From: Maribacter aestuarii
GTDB taxonomy: Bacteria > Bacteroidota > Bacteroidia > Flavobacteriales > Flavobacteriaceae
Assembly (NCBI RefSeq): GCF_027474845.2
Contig: NZ_CP107031.2
Coordinates: 3,177,001 to 3,241,000, forward strand
DNA length: 64,000 nt
Direction of reading: 5' to 3'
The stretch's first letter is position 1, and each line of letters starts with the position of its first letter. The translations under genes and the position numbers were made by a program. Under the pieces are notes generated by a model. The model had not been told where the DNA came from. It did no database searches and saw only the letters and a list, made by a program, of their open reading frames with translations. Of the stretch, positions 44,179 through 52,696 are shown piece by piece.

Positions 44179-45745
44179 GGTATAAACTTTTAATGGTTAC
44201 CGGCATCTTACCCTTAGCTTTAAATTGTCCTAAAAAATGGGCAGTGGCCACATCTTGAAATTCCTTCATATCTTGGTAAACCACCACTGTGGCTAGAGTA
44301 TCTTCATAATTGAAAAGTTGTAAGGCATACGGATTACCATAATGATAGAGCACCACTTGCTTTGTATTGATCATGTCATTTATAAAATTGATTTCTTCCT
44401 TTAAAAATCCGAAACTATTGGTTGGTTTCATTTGAGGAGGGGTCAACAACAACAAGATTTGTTTTTCATCCCTAATTTCGGATTTCATTCTTTTTACAGC
44501 CTTAAGAATTTTAACCTGTTCTTGATGTTCATCAAACCTTTTCAAGAACAGCGTACAATAGTCCGTATCTCGGAAATTAGCAATATCCGAATCGTGTCCC
44601 TTCAATAGTGTAATTCCCTTTTCTGCGATTTTACGGTTTAAAGCGCCCGCTTTATTAAAGTCAAGTTCTGCACTCGTATCGTGCTCATTAAAAGCTTTTA
44701 CTTTTAACTTCCATACACGTTCAAAGCTCTCTTCAATTTGTTCTTGAGATGCGTTTCTGAGTATGGTTTCAATTCCTTCTTGAACGTGCTCTGAGAAACA
44801 AAGAACATCGTTTCCGGCATTAAAGGCCAGCCATTCCAATTCTCCCGGCAACGGATAGTTTTTTGAAACGGCATGCATGTTGAGCGCATCGGAGATAATG
44901 ACGCCTTTAAAACCCATTTCTTTTCGTAATGTTCCTTTAATGATTTCTTCGGAAATACTAGAAGGAATTCTTTTGCCATCTGCCAAGGCCGGCACGGATA
45001 AGTGGCCCACCATAATAGCATCCACGCCTTTATCGATTAATTTTTGAAATGGATATAATTCGTTTTGCAACAGTTCTTCTTTCGATTTATCGATGAGGGG
45101 CAAACCTAGGTGAGAATCCGTGGCGGTATCTCCGTGTCCAGGAAAGTGTTTGATACTAGTGAGAATACCTTCGCTCTCTGTTCCACTTACATAGGCTATA
45201 GCATTTTTAGTTACCAACTCCCTATTTTCACCAAAAGAACGATATCCTATTACTGGATTGTTCGGATTTATATTTATATCCACTACAGGCGATAAGTTCC
45301 AATGAATCCCTGCTGCTTTGCAATCCAGGGCAATTTGTTTGCCTACCTGAAAAATTAATTCAGCATCATCTATGGCACCTAGGGTAATGGCGTAAGGATA
45401 TTGTGGTGTATTTTCTATGCGCATAGCCAGTCCCCATTCCGCATCAATAGCTATTATCAAGGGATATTTGGCCACTGCTTGGTAACGCTCTATTAAAGAC
45501 GTAAGGGTATCAAAACTACTTTCATTATAAACCACCTGCTGATTTCCTTCGTAGTTGGTTGCGGCACTGGCGCGGGAATGAAAGAAGCAAAGCCCTCCAA
45601 TTTGCTGTTCCTGTATCAATCGTTCCAGCCGGAGAATTTCTTCTTCCGAATCATTAATGAAGGCCGCAGGCATAAATAGTTGCCCAAGTTTTTCCTTTAA
45701 CGAAAGTCTGTCCTTCGCTATATTGTAATCAAACACTTTGCTCAT
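44165..45745 (-). CDS. Glycoside hydrolase family 3, NagZ-like beta-N-acetylglucosaminidase
   Basis: 526 residues with no signal peptide, so cytoplasmic. The N-terminal GH3 barrel (about 15-345) has KHFPGHGDTATDSHLGLP, the His/Asp loop specific to NagZ, and the nucleophile Asp in VIISDALNMHAV. Typical NagZ is about 340 residues; here an extra C-terminal domain (about 360-526) is present, as in many Bacteroidota and Bacillus enzymes. It would cleave GlcNAc from GlcNAc-anhMurNAc-peptides. It overlaps the permease gene by 17 bases and anmK by 14, a strongly coupled operon. Confidence 0.92.
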   Translation of the reverse strand: MSKVFDYNIAKDRLSLKEKLGQLFMPAAFINDSEEEILRLERLIQEQQIGGLCFFHSRASAATNYEGNQQVVYNESSFDTLTSLIERYQAVAKYPLIIAIDAEWGLAMRIENTPQYPYAITLGAIDDAELIFQVGKQIALDCKAAGIHWNLSPVVDININPNNPVIGYRSFGENRELVTKNAIAYVSGTESEGILTSIKHFPGHGDTATDSHLGLPLIDKSKEELLQNELYPFQKLIDKGVDAIMVGHLSVPALADGKRIPSSISEEIIKGTLRKEMGFKGVIISDALNMHAVSKNYPLPGELEWLAFNAGNDVLCFSEHVQEGIETILRNASQEQIEESFERVWKLKVKAFNEHDTSAELDFNKAGALNRKIAEKGITLLKGHDSDIANFRDTDYCTLFLKRFDEHQEQVKILKAVKRMKSEIRDEKQILLLLTPPQMKPTNSFGFLKEEINFINDMINTKQVVLYHYGNPYALQLFNYEDTLATVVVYQDMKEFQDVATAHFLGQFKAKGKMPVTIKSLYHEKL

Positions 45746-47009
45746 CTTTCTCTTTTGCTTTTCCGAAATCTGGGGGATAAGAAATATATCGAAGTAAAAT
45801 AAATGCTGGTAGTGCAGCTAGTACGACCCATATGAAAAAGCCATCATAGCCCAACCATTCTTGCATAAAACCACTGATTAGCCCTGGTAACATCATCCCC
45901 AGTGCCATAAAACCGGTTGCGAGCGCATAATGGGAGGTTTTGGATTTTCCTTCAGCAATATAGATTAAGTAGACCATAAAACCCGCTATTCCAAAACCAT
46001 AGCCAAATTGCTCCACAATTACAGTTCCGGTAACCGCCCAAGCTTCTGTGGTTCCCGTAATTGCCAATAAGGCATAAAGAGCATTGGGTGCATTGAGGGA
46101 AATTAGCATAGGCAACATCCATTTTTTTAATCCATGTTTTGATATTAAAATCCCACCAAGTATTCCTCCTATGGTTAAAAAGATAACTCCTATAGTCCCG
46201 TAAATCGTACCTACTTCAGAGGTGCTATATCCAAGGCCTCCTACCGAGGTCGGGTCTAACAGGAAGGGAGAGGCCATTTTTACTAATTGTGATTCACCCA
46301 ACCTAAAGAATAGTATAAAGGTTATTGCCATTCCCATACCGGGCTTTTTGAAAAAGGAAACGAAAACTTCCCAGAAACCCTTTGGCTTTTGAAGGACAAT
46401 CTCAGATGAGCTTTCAAATTTTGGGGTAATTATAAAGTTGGAGAGCGTCATAAGCAACATTATTGAGCCTGCACAAATCATGGTATACGACCATGCTTTT
46501 GTATTATCACTGTATTTGTTTTCTAAAAAACCCGCCAGTACCACCAGTAAACCTTGTCCCGTGACATTCGCCAATTTGTAAAAAACGCTTCGCATTCCAA
46601 CGAAGAAAGACTGTCTGTCTTCGGTTAAGCCAATCATGTAATAACCATCTGTGGCAATGTCGTTGGTCGCCGAGGCAAAAGCTACCATCCAAAAACAGGC
46701 CAAGCTGGTAACAAAGAAAATATTAGTAGGCAGCGAAAGACCTATGGCCAAAAGGGCGATCGAGGCTAAAAGTTGCATTGCTAAAAACCAATTGCGTTTG
46801 GTGCTTTTTAAATCAACGAACGGACTCCACAGCGGTTTAATCACCCAAGGGAGATACAATAAGCTGGTATAGAGACCCAAATCTGCATTACTGAACCCAA
46901 GTCGTTTGTACATGATTACAGAAACGGTAACCACCAGTGCATAAGGTAAACCTTGGGCAAAATAAAGTGTGGGGACCCATGCCCAAGCCCACTTGTTTTT
47001 TTGTATCAT
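45729..47009 (-). CDS. AmpG-like muropeptide permease (MFS)
   Basis: 426 residues, about 12 membrane helices. The N-terminal WVPTLYFAQGLPYALV and the segment WVIKPLWSPFVDL match AmpG/acetyl-CoA-transporter-like MFS proteins, as does ATNDIATDGYYMIGL in helix 4-5. AmpG brings GlcNAc-anhydroMurNAc-peptides into the cytoplasm. Position between a GHL10 lipoprotein and a NagZ-like enzyme supports the same substrate here. It overlaps the GHL10 gene by 4 bases and the GH3 gene by 17. Confidence 0.88.
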   Translation of the reverse strand: MIQKNKWAWAWVPTLYFAQGLPYALVVTVSVIMYKRLGFSNADLGLYTSLLYLPWVIKPLWSPFVDLKSTKRNWFLAMQLLASIALLAIGLSLPTNIFFVTSLACFWMVAFASATNDIATDGYYMIGLTEDRQSFFVGMRSVFYKLANVTGQGLLVVLAGFLENKYSDNTKAWSYTMICAGSIMLLMTLSNFIITPKFESSSEIVLQKPKGFWEVFVSFFKKPGMGMAITFILFFRLGESQLVKMASPFLLDPTSVGGLGYSTSEVGTIYGTIGVIFLTIGGILGGILISKHGLKKWMLPMLISLNAPNALYALLAITGTTEAWAVTGTVIVEQFGYGFGIAGFMVYLIYIAEGKSKTSHYALATGFMALGMMLPGLISGFMQEWLGYDGFFIWVVLAALPAFILLRYISYPPDFGKAKEKDEQSV

Positions 47010-48526
47010 TTTTGGCTTATTTCTTTTATTTGTATCATTCTTGGTTCAGATTCTTGACCATACTTATCTAAAAAAGTTAAGGCAAAGTGTTTACCGGAAA
47101 TCATTCTTTTGGATATAATTAAAGTATCCGTATTGCCATCCAAATATGTTTTCTGGATAAGTTTTTTCATGGGATATTGCGATTTGGCTTTTTTTCTGGA
47201 TTTATAAATTAGGGCATGGGACCAATCACTAGTATCACGTAGATCAAATTGCACCGTTTCATCATTCTGAAAACTTGCTTTAATTATTGGAATGGTTTGT
47301 TCAACTGTCTTGGATGAGGGAGTTACTGGTGTAAGGGCCGGTAAGCGATAGTATTTTTTCTTTAAGTAATCTACGACATCGGGATTGTCGTTCATTAATG
47401 ATTTTGCACTGAAGAGAATGTTGCCACTTACTGCGGGAGTATTTCTCGCTAGTTTCAATTGGTTGGGCAGTTCTTTTTTCTCGTTCCAGGCTTGATCGCT
47501 ATTGTTTCGCACTTTGTATGCTCCGTTGCCGATGTACAAGTTACTCCTAGTATTGTTTTGGGCCCACCAATCCACTATTTTTTTATGGGAGGCTACCGGC
47601 AGCTCCATGCTCCAGTATACTTGTGGAGCAATATAATCTATCCACCCCTCCTGCATCCAAAGTAGGGGATCGGCATAGAGATCTTCATAAGTTGTTTGCC
47701 CTGCTTGGGTGTCCGATCCTTTGGGGTCAGTGGATTTATTTTTCCAAACGCCGAACGGGCTAATTCCAAATTGGACCCAAGGCTTTTCGGATTTTATGGT
47801 TTGATGTACGTTCTTGACCAAGGAATCTACATTGCTTCTCCTCCAATCCTCCAGCGTTTGATGCTGCTGTGCATACCTCTTGAAAGCTAGGGAATCATTA
47901 AATACCTCGTTTTTTATTTTATAAGGGTAGAAATAGTCGTCAAAATGAATGGCATCTAAGTCATAAAGGGTAACCACTTCCTGAATTACTTCAGAAAATC
48001 TATTCCTTACCTCGGGAATCCCAGGATTGTAATAGTATTTTGTACCGTATTTGAGCATCCATTCCGGATGCATGTAATAATCATGGGTAGGGCTTAAAAC
48101 TTGGGTCTTTAAATCGAAACTAGCCCTATACGGATTAAACCAAGCGTGAAATTCCATACCTCTATTGTGGGCTTCCTTAATCATCCAATCCAGGGTATCT
48201 TCTTTCCACTGTGCCGTTTTCCCTTCTTCCCCGGTGAGGAATCTGGACAATGGAGCAAAATCCGATTTATAAAATGCATCACCTGCGGTTCTAACTTGAA
48301 CAATAACCGCATTGTAATTTAAATTTTGGTAAAAATCTAAAATATGCAAGTAGTCGGTTTTTTGTTTTTTGGGAGCATCGTTGCCATTTTTTGGCCAATC
48401 AATATTAACCACGGTGGCAATCCAAACGCCTCTAAACTCTCGTCTAGGTTGAGGTATTCCTGATTTGAAAATTCCACAGGAATTAAGGAGTAGAAGAACT
48501 ACAACTGGTAATAGGTATTTGGACAT
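47006..48526 (-). CDS. GHL10 (DUF187) family lipoprotein, DigH-like peptidoglycan glycosidase candidate
   Basis: 506 residues from the ATG at 48526, which gives a proper lipoprotein signal (VVLLLLNSC, about Cys17); the longer frame adds a charged extension. The GHL10 barrel (about 30-350) shows EFRGVWIATVVNIDWP, GMEFHAWFNPYRAS, DAIHFDDYFYPY and QVYWSMELP with acidic candidates for catalysis. A C-terminal beta domain follows. In E. coli the GHL10 lipoprotein DigH (YddW) cleaves denuded peptidoglycan strands at the division site. Here it opens the recycling operon, so a similar activity is a reasonable inference. Confidence 0.88.
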   Translation of the reverse strand: MSKYLLPVVVLLLLNSCGIFKSGIPQPRREFRGVWIATVVNIDWPKNGNDAPKKQKTDYLHILDFYQNLNYNAVIVQVRTAGDAFYKSDFAPLSRFLTGEEGKTAQWKEDTLDWMIKEAHNRGMEFHAWFNPYRASFDLKTQVLSPTHDYYMHPEWMLKYGTKYYYNPGIPEVRNRFSEVIQEVVTLYDLDAIHFDDYFYPYKIKNEVFNDSLAFKRYAQQHQTLEDWRRSNVDSLVKNVHQTIKSEKPWVQFGISPFGVWKNKSTDPKGSDTQAGQTTYEDLYADPLLWMQEGWIDYIAPQVYWSMELPVASHKKIVDWWAQNNTRSNLYIGNGAYKVRNNSDQAWNEKKELPNQLKLARNTPAVSGNILFSAKSLMNDNPDVVDYLKKKYYRLPALTPVTPSSKTVEQTIPIIKASFQNDETVQFDLRDTSDWSHALIYKSRKKAKSQYPMKKLIQKTYLDGNTDTLIISKRMISGKHFALTFLDKYGQESEPRMIQIKEISQK

Positions 48527-48533
48527 AGAAAGT

Positions 48534-48569
48534 AAAAAAGGTCTATTTCGCACTAAAATAGACCTTTTT
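48534..48569 (-). terminator. Intrinsic terminator after nagB
   Basis: AAAAAGGTCTATTT and AAATAGACCTTTTT form a long stem around CGCACTA. It lies about 15 bases past the nagB stop (48584), just before the GHL10 ATG, and is also symmetrical enough to work in either direction. It would lower, not necessarily block, read-through into the recycling operon. Confidence 0.85.
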
Positions 48570-48583
48570 GTCAAGGTTTAAAA

Positions 48584-50512
48584 TTAATTGAATTTATGTC
48601 GTACAAATGCTTCCATGGCGGCGTAAGAGGCCATACCAAGAGCCTTGTATTTGTTTGCGGTATCCCTGTTACGCTCCTCGGCTCGCATCCAGAATTCTCT
48701 GGCATCGTCTCCTTGGAACATCACCCCGTCCTTTTGGGATTGGTGGCAAAATATTGCATTTCTTTTCTTTAATACTTGGCTGGGGCTCATGGGTACCGCC
48801 ATTTCTATCTCATTAATATCCCACTCGTGCCAAGCTCCCCTGTAGAGCCATAACCAACAATCTTTTAAAAACGGTTCAGATGCTAGTCTATCCAAAGCCT
48901 CCAATACAGCATCTAAACATACTTTATGTGTGCCGTGGGGGTCTGCCAAATCCCCGGCTGCGTAGATTTGATGCGGTTTAATTTTGGTGATAATATCCAT
49001 GACAATCGATATGTCTTTTTCGGAAAGGTTATTTTTTTTGATAGTTCCCGTCTCATAAAAAGGAAGGTCCAAGAAGTGTACGTTCTCATCCTTAAGACCC
49101 ACGTAACGGGTAGCGGCATAGGACTCACCACGTCTGATATTTCCTTTTAACTTTCTAACCTCCGGAGAATCTGCCCTGCTTTCATTTTTCTGTGCAATTG
49201 AGTCAATTAGCTTTTGTGCTCTATCCGATGAATTTATATACATGGCTATTTCAGCATATTTTCTCGCGTCGGTATCGGATACCGCGATGTTTCCTGAGGT
49301 TTGGTAGGCCACGTGTACCTCATGCCCCTGTTCCACAAGTCGGTCAAAAGTACCTCCCATAGAAATCACATCATCATCCGGGTGTGGACTAAATATGATG
49401 ACACGCTTCTTGGCTGGCGTTGCTCTTTCCGGTCTATTGGTATCATCCGCATTTGGTTTTCCGCCAGGCCATCCTGTAATCGTATGCTGTAACTTGTTGA
49501 ACATCTTTATGTTCAAATCATAAGAGTCTTCCAAGGATAGCAAATCTGCCATTCCATTATCGTTGTAATCTTTATCGGTAAGGCTCAGAACTGTTTTTCC
49601 GGTTTCTTCACACAACCAGACAATAGCTTTTGCCTTCAGTTCTTCTGTCCATTCACAGGCATCTACCAGCCAGGGCGTTTTGTTCCGCGTCAGTTCACTG
49701 CCCGCGCCTGTGTCCAAAACAAAAGTGCAGTTGTTATGATTTTGCAGGTAGGTCGCTGGCACGTGGGAGGAGATTTCACCTTCAATAGTTTTCTTTATGA
49801 TATCCGCTTTGTTCTGCCCCCATCCAATTAAGATGATTCTTTTTGCTTTCCTAACGGTGGCAATCCCCATGGTGATTGCCTTTCTAGGCACGTTGTCAAT
49901 TCCTAAAAAAGCTGGTGCAGCATCCACTCTGGTAATGTGGTCCAATGTTATGACCCTAGTTCCTGAATTATAGTGGGACCCCGGTTCGTTAAAACCTATA
50001 TGCCCCGTTCGTCCAATACCCAATAACTGAAAGTCCAACCCGCCATATTCCTTAATTTTCTTTTCGTAAGATAAACAGTACGCAACAGCTTTCTCGAAAG
50101 GTACGGTGCCATCCGGGATATGAATATTTTCTTCAGGTATGTCCACGTGGTTGAAAAGATGCTCATGCATAAAGTAGTGGTAGCTTTGGATGTTGCTGCG
50201 CTCCATGGGCAAATATTCGTCCAAATTAAAAGTAACCACATTATGGAAACTTAAACCTTCCTCTTTATGCTTACGCACCAATTCCTCGTACACACGAATA
50301 GGTGAGGAGCCAGTAGCAAGGCCTAGAACACAGGTTTTGCCCTGTGCTTGTTTTTTCTTGATAAGCTCTGCAATTTCATCGGCTACACGAACGGAAGCTA
50401 CGTTGGAATCAGCGAATATTACATTATGGATTTTCTCAAAACGGGTTTCTTCAAATTGACCAATGGGTTTGTGAGTAATGTCGGTTTTCTGTGGCGCTGT
50501 CGCGGTTTTCAT
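48584..50512 (-). CDS. nagB: Glucosamine-6-phosphate deaminase domain fused to a LmbE/PIG-L deacetylase domain
   Basis: 642 residues, over twice the size of E. coli NagB (266). The N-terminal NagB domain (about 25-305) has LGLATGSSP, TFNLDEYLPM with the catalytic Asp98, and GIGRTGHIGFNEPG, where His171 and Glu176 are kept but the position of E. coli Asp141 is Thr169. A linker leads to a LmbE-like domain (about 368-640) with the zinc motif HPDDD (377-381) and DPHGTH (524-529). NagB turns GlcN-6P into fructose-6P and ammonia; LmbE enzymes remove N-acetyl from GlcNAc derivatives. The fusion could do both steps, replacing NagA; that is inference. Confidence 0.9.
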   Translation of the reverse strand: MKTATAPQKTDITHKPIGQFEETRFEKIHNVIFADSNVASVRVADEIAELIKKKQAQGKTCVLGLATGSSPIRVYEELVRKHKEEGLSFHNVVTFNLDEYLPMERSNIQSYHYFMHEHLFNHVDIPEENIHIPDGTVPFEKAVAYCLSYEKKIKEYGGLDFQLLGIGRTGHIGFNEPGSHYNSGTRVITLDHITRVDAAPAFLGIDNVPRKAITMGIATVRKAKRIILIGWGQNKADIIKKTIEGEISSHVPATYLQNHNNCTFVLDTGAGSELTRNKTPWLVDACEWTEELKAKAIVWLCEETGKTVLSLTDKDYNDNGMADLLSLEDSYDLNIKMFNKLQHTITGWPGGKPNADDTNRPERATPAKKRVIIFSPHPDDDVISMGGTFDRLVEQGHEVHVAYQTSGNIAVSDTDARKYAEIAMYINSSDRAQKLIDSIAQKNESRADSPEVRKLKGNIRRGESYAATRYVGLKDENVHFLDLPFYETGTIKKNNLSEKDISIVMDIITKIKPHQIYAAGDLADPHGTHKVCLDAVLEALDRLASEPFLKDCWLWLYRGAWHEWDINEIEMAVPMSPSQVLKKRNAIFCHQSQKDGVMFQGDDAREFWMRAEERNRDTANKYKALGMASYAAMEAFVRHKFN

Positions 50513-50546
50513 AGGGTTAACGAAATTTTATTCGATTAAAATCAAG

Positions 50547-50576
50547 CAAATATATGCAAATAATTTAGTATTTGCA
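50547..50576 (-). promoter_or_regulatory. Candidate nagB promoter with overlapping operator palindrome
   Basis: On the minus strand TATATTTG at 50547-50554 fits the TAnnTTTG element, giving a leader of about 30 bases. Immediately upstream of it lies the perfect palindrome TGCAAATA-N6-TATTTGCA (50555-50576), placed where a repressor would block polymerase. Further GCAA/TTGC words flank it (50546, 50582). The divergent DeoR-type gene makes its product the obvious candidate to bind here. Confidence 0.6.
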
Positions 50577-50675
50577 GTTTTTTGCAATATTTTATGCTGT
50601 TTTATGCATTAATAAATAAATATGTAGATATTACTTACCATAAACTGTATAAAACGGCAGGTAGATAATTTTGAT

Positions 50676-50683
50676 TATCTTTG
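50676..50683 (+). promoter_or_regulatory. Candidate -7 element of the deoR-murQ operon
   Basis: TATCTTTG matches TAnnTTTG and lies 40 bases before the ATG at 50723. No convincing TTG is found 17-23 bases upstream. Confidence 0.45.
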
Positions 50684-50685
50684 AC

Positions 50686-50710
50686 TTTTTAAGCGAATTT
50701 TTAAGCGAAT
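50686..50710 (+). repeat. Tandem direct repeat TTTTTAAGCGAAT x2 in the deoR leader
   Basis: Two 13-base copies share one T and together span the predicted transcription start of the regulator gene. The arrangement could be an autoregulatory binding site or a recent slippage duplication. Confidence 0.6.
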
Positions 50711-50722
50711 AAATACCTTACT

Positions 50723-51472
50723 ATGCTGAAAGAAGAGCGTCAACAAACTATACTTAGCGAAGTTGAACTACATAATAGGATACTGCTGACGGACATCGCG
50801 GAAACTCTTGATGTTTCCATCGATACGATTAGAAGGGATGTTAAGGAATTAGATGCAGAAAACAAATTACGAAAGGTACATGGGGGTGCTATTTCTCTTG
50901 GTTTCACTACGAACAGTGCACGAAACGCCAATATCTATGCTCTAGATGACAAGGTGACGATTGCCAAAAAGGCAACGACAATGCTAAAGGACGGAGCGGT
51001 CATTTTCATTGATGGTGGAACAACTTGTTTGGAATTAGCTCGCATAATTCCTGAAAAACTGCAACTTACTTGTTTTACCATAAGTCTGCCGGTGGCTATG
51101 GAACTTTCAAACAAACCGAATGTAAAGGTGATTTCCATTGGTGGACAAATTGCAAAAGAGGCACAGATAGCCATAGGTGCAAATGCCATCCATAATTTAT
51201 CCGAAATCAAGGTAGATTATAGCTTTATTGGAACCGGATATGTGGATGCCCTTTATGGGCTTACCGAATTTGATTGGGATATTGTCCAGATTAAAAAGGC
51301 GGTTATTAAGGCGTCCAAAAAAACGGTCTTACTATCCATATCAGAAAAACTGAATTCCCAGCACCGTTATAAGACCTGTGACATCAGTAGTATTAACACC
51401 ATGATTACGGAGCTCGACCCCGATGATAGCATTCTAATACCTTTTAAAAATAACGATGTAACGATATTATAG
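50723..51472 (+). CDS. DeoR/GlpR-family transcriptional regulator of the recycling cluster
   Basis: 249 residues, usual length. The N-terminal winged helix-turn-helix (about 5-60) contains ILLTDIAETLDVSIDTIRRDVKEL and the DeoR mark KVHGGAI. The C-terminal DeoRC sensor domain (about 75-235) has FIDGGTTCLELARIIP, typical of phospho-sugar-binding members. DeoR proteins repress sugar catabolic genes until a phosphosugar binds; the likely effector here is MurNAc-6P, GlcNAc-6P or GlcN-6P. It is divergent from nagB, three bases upstream of murQ, and its intergenic region holds a perfect palindrome. Confidence 0.93.
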   Translation: MLKEERQQTILSEVELHNRILLTDIAETLDVSIDTIRRDVKELDAENKLRKVHGGAISLGFTTNSARNANIYALDDKVTIAKKATTMLKDGAVIFIDGGTTCLELARIIPEKLQLTCFTISLPVAMELSNKPNVKVISIGGQIAKEAQIAIGANAIHNLSEIKVDYSFIGTGYVDALYGLTEFDWDIVQIKKAVIKASKKTVLLSISEKLNSQHRYKTCDISSINTMITELDPDDSILIPFKNNDVTIL

Positions 51473-51475
51473 CCT

Positions 51476-52300
51476 ATGGATTATAAAAAAATAACGGAAA
51501 CACCTTCCAATTATGATGGCTTGGAACACATGGATACCAATGCAATATTGGTAAATATGAACAAGGAGGACAAAAAGATTGCCGATGCGGTAGAAAAGAT
51601 GATTCCACAGATTTCCAAATTGGTAGATGAATTGAGTAAAAAGTTTCAAAATGGAGGTCGGTTATTCTACATAGGTGCGGGAACCAGTGGTCGTTTGGGT
51701 ATTTTGGATGCCTCCGAGATTCCACCCACGTTTGGCATGCCCCATGAAAGGGTAGTCGGACTCATTGCGGGTGGTGATTCAGCAATCAGGAAGGCTGTTG
51801 AAAATGCTGAAGACGATACCGTACAAGCATGGCTGGATTTAAAGGAGCACAACATAAATACTACGGACGTCGTCGTTGGCATTGCTGCTTCAGGAACAAC
51901 GCCCTACGTTATTGGAGGGCTTAAAGACGCGAAAAAGAACGGGATTTTAACGGCTTGTATTACCAACAACCCTGGATCGCCCATTGCTAAAGTTGCTGAC
52001 ATTCCTATTGAGGTAAATGTGGGACCAGAATTTGTTACCGGGAGTACGCGCATGAAAAGTGGTACCTCTCAAAAATTGGTATTGAACATGATTTCTACGG
52101 CGCTCATGATTAAGATTGGCCGGGTCAAAGGAAATAAAATGGTAAACATGCAACTTACCAATGATAAATTGGTTGACCGTGGAACTCGTTACATAGCTGA
52201 GGGTCTGGGAGTAGACTATATTGAAGCCGAACGATTACTTAAAAAATACGGTTCGGTAAAAAAAGCCCTGGACGCAGAGGCGGATAATACTATTCAGTAA
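51476..52300 (+). CDS. murQ: N-acetylmuramic acid 6-phosphate etherase
   Basis: 274 residues; about 25 shorter than E. coli MurQ, lacking part of the C-terminal extension. It removes D-lactate from MurNAc-6P to give GlcNAc-6P. The SIS-domain marks are FYIGAGTSGRLGILDASE with the sugar-binding Ser/Thr/Ser, ppTFGMP with the following loop, IAGGDSAI, and VGPEFVTGSTRMKSGTSQK. The C-terminal helices (VDYIEAERLLKKYG) form the UBA-like end. It is co-transcribed with the regulator, and its end overlaps the convergent cytochrome gene by 11 bases. Confidence 0.96.
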   Translation: MDYKKITETPSNYDGLEHMDTNAILVNMNKEDKKIADAVEKMIPQISKLVDELSKKFQNGGRLFYIGAGTSGRLGILDASEIPPTFGMPHERVVGLIAGGDSAIRKAVENAEDDTVQAWLDLKEHNINTTDVVVGIAASGTTPYVIGGLKDAKKNGILTACITNNPGSPIAKVADIPIEVNVGPEFVTGSTRMKSGTSQKLVLNMISTALMIKIGRVKGNKMVNMQLTNDKLVDRGTRYIAEGLGVDYIEAERLLKKYGSVKKALDAEADNTIQ

Positions 52301-52691
52301 TCAGTTCAACTTCCTCTGTCGTTACCATTTTATTCGAAGAATTACCCCAAGAATTCAATACATAGTTCATCACATCTGCGATTTCTTCGTCTTCCAGACC
52401 TAAATCTGCCATCGCACTATTATAGGTAATTCCATTCACTATGATTTCTCCTTGTTGGCCAAATTTTACACCGCGGATACTGGCTTCCCTGTTTTGCATT
52501 AAATAATCGGATTGTGCTAACGGAGGGAAAACATGTGCTACACCTTCACCCTTTTCCAGATGGCAGGTAACACAGAAATCGGCATAAATTTCGCTGCCGC
52601 GTTCCATGCTCTCTTTTAAACTGGTATCCTGAAACAGGGAGGAGCTGATAATAAAAATGACACAAAAGTATATGGGAAAGAAAACCTTCAT
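52290..52691 (-). CDS. Small periplasmic c-type cytochrome
   Basis: 133 residues. A hydrophobic signal (about 1-20) is followed by a monohaem class I cytochrome c domain with CVTCH at 40-44 and a likely axial Met in NSAMADLG (about 104), with a C-terminal helix DVMNYVLNSWGN. It lies 5 bases downstream of the PQQ-type sugar dehydrogenase gene, so it is the probable electron acceptor of that enzyme, a pairing often seen. Confidence 0.92.
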   Translation of the reverse strand: MKVFFPIYFCVIFIISSSLFQDTSLKESMERGSEIYADFCVTCHLEKGEGVAHVFPPLAQSDYLMQNREASIRGVKFGQQGEIIVNGITYNSAMADLGLEDEEIADVMNYVLNSWGNSSNKMVTTEEVELITE

Positions 52692-52696
52692 ACGGA

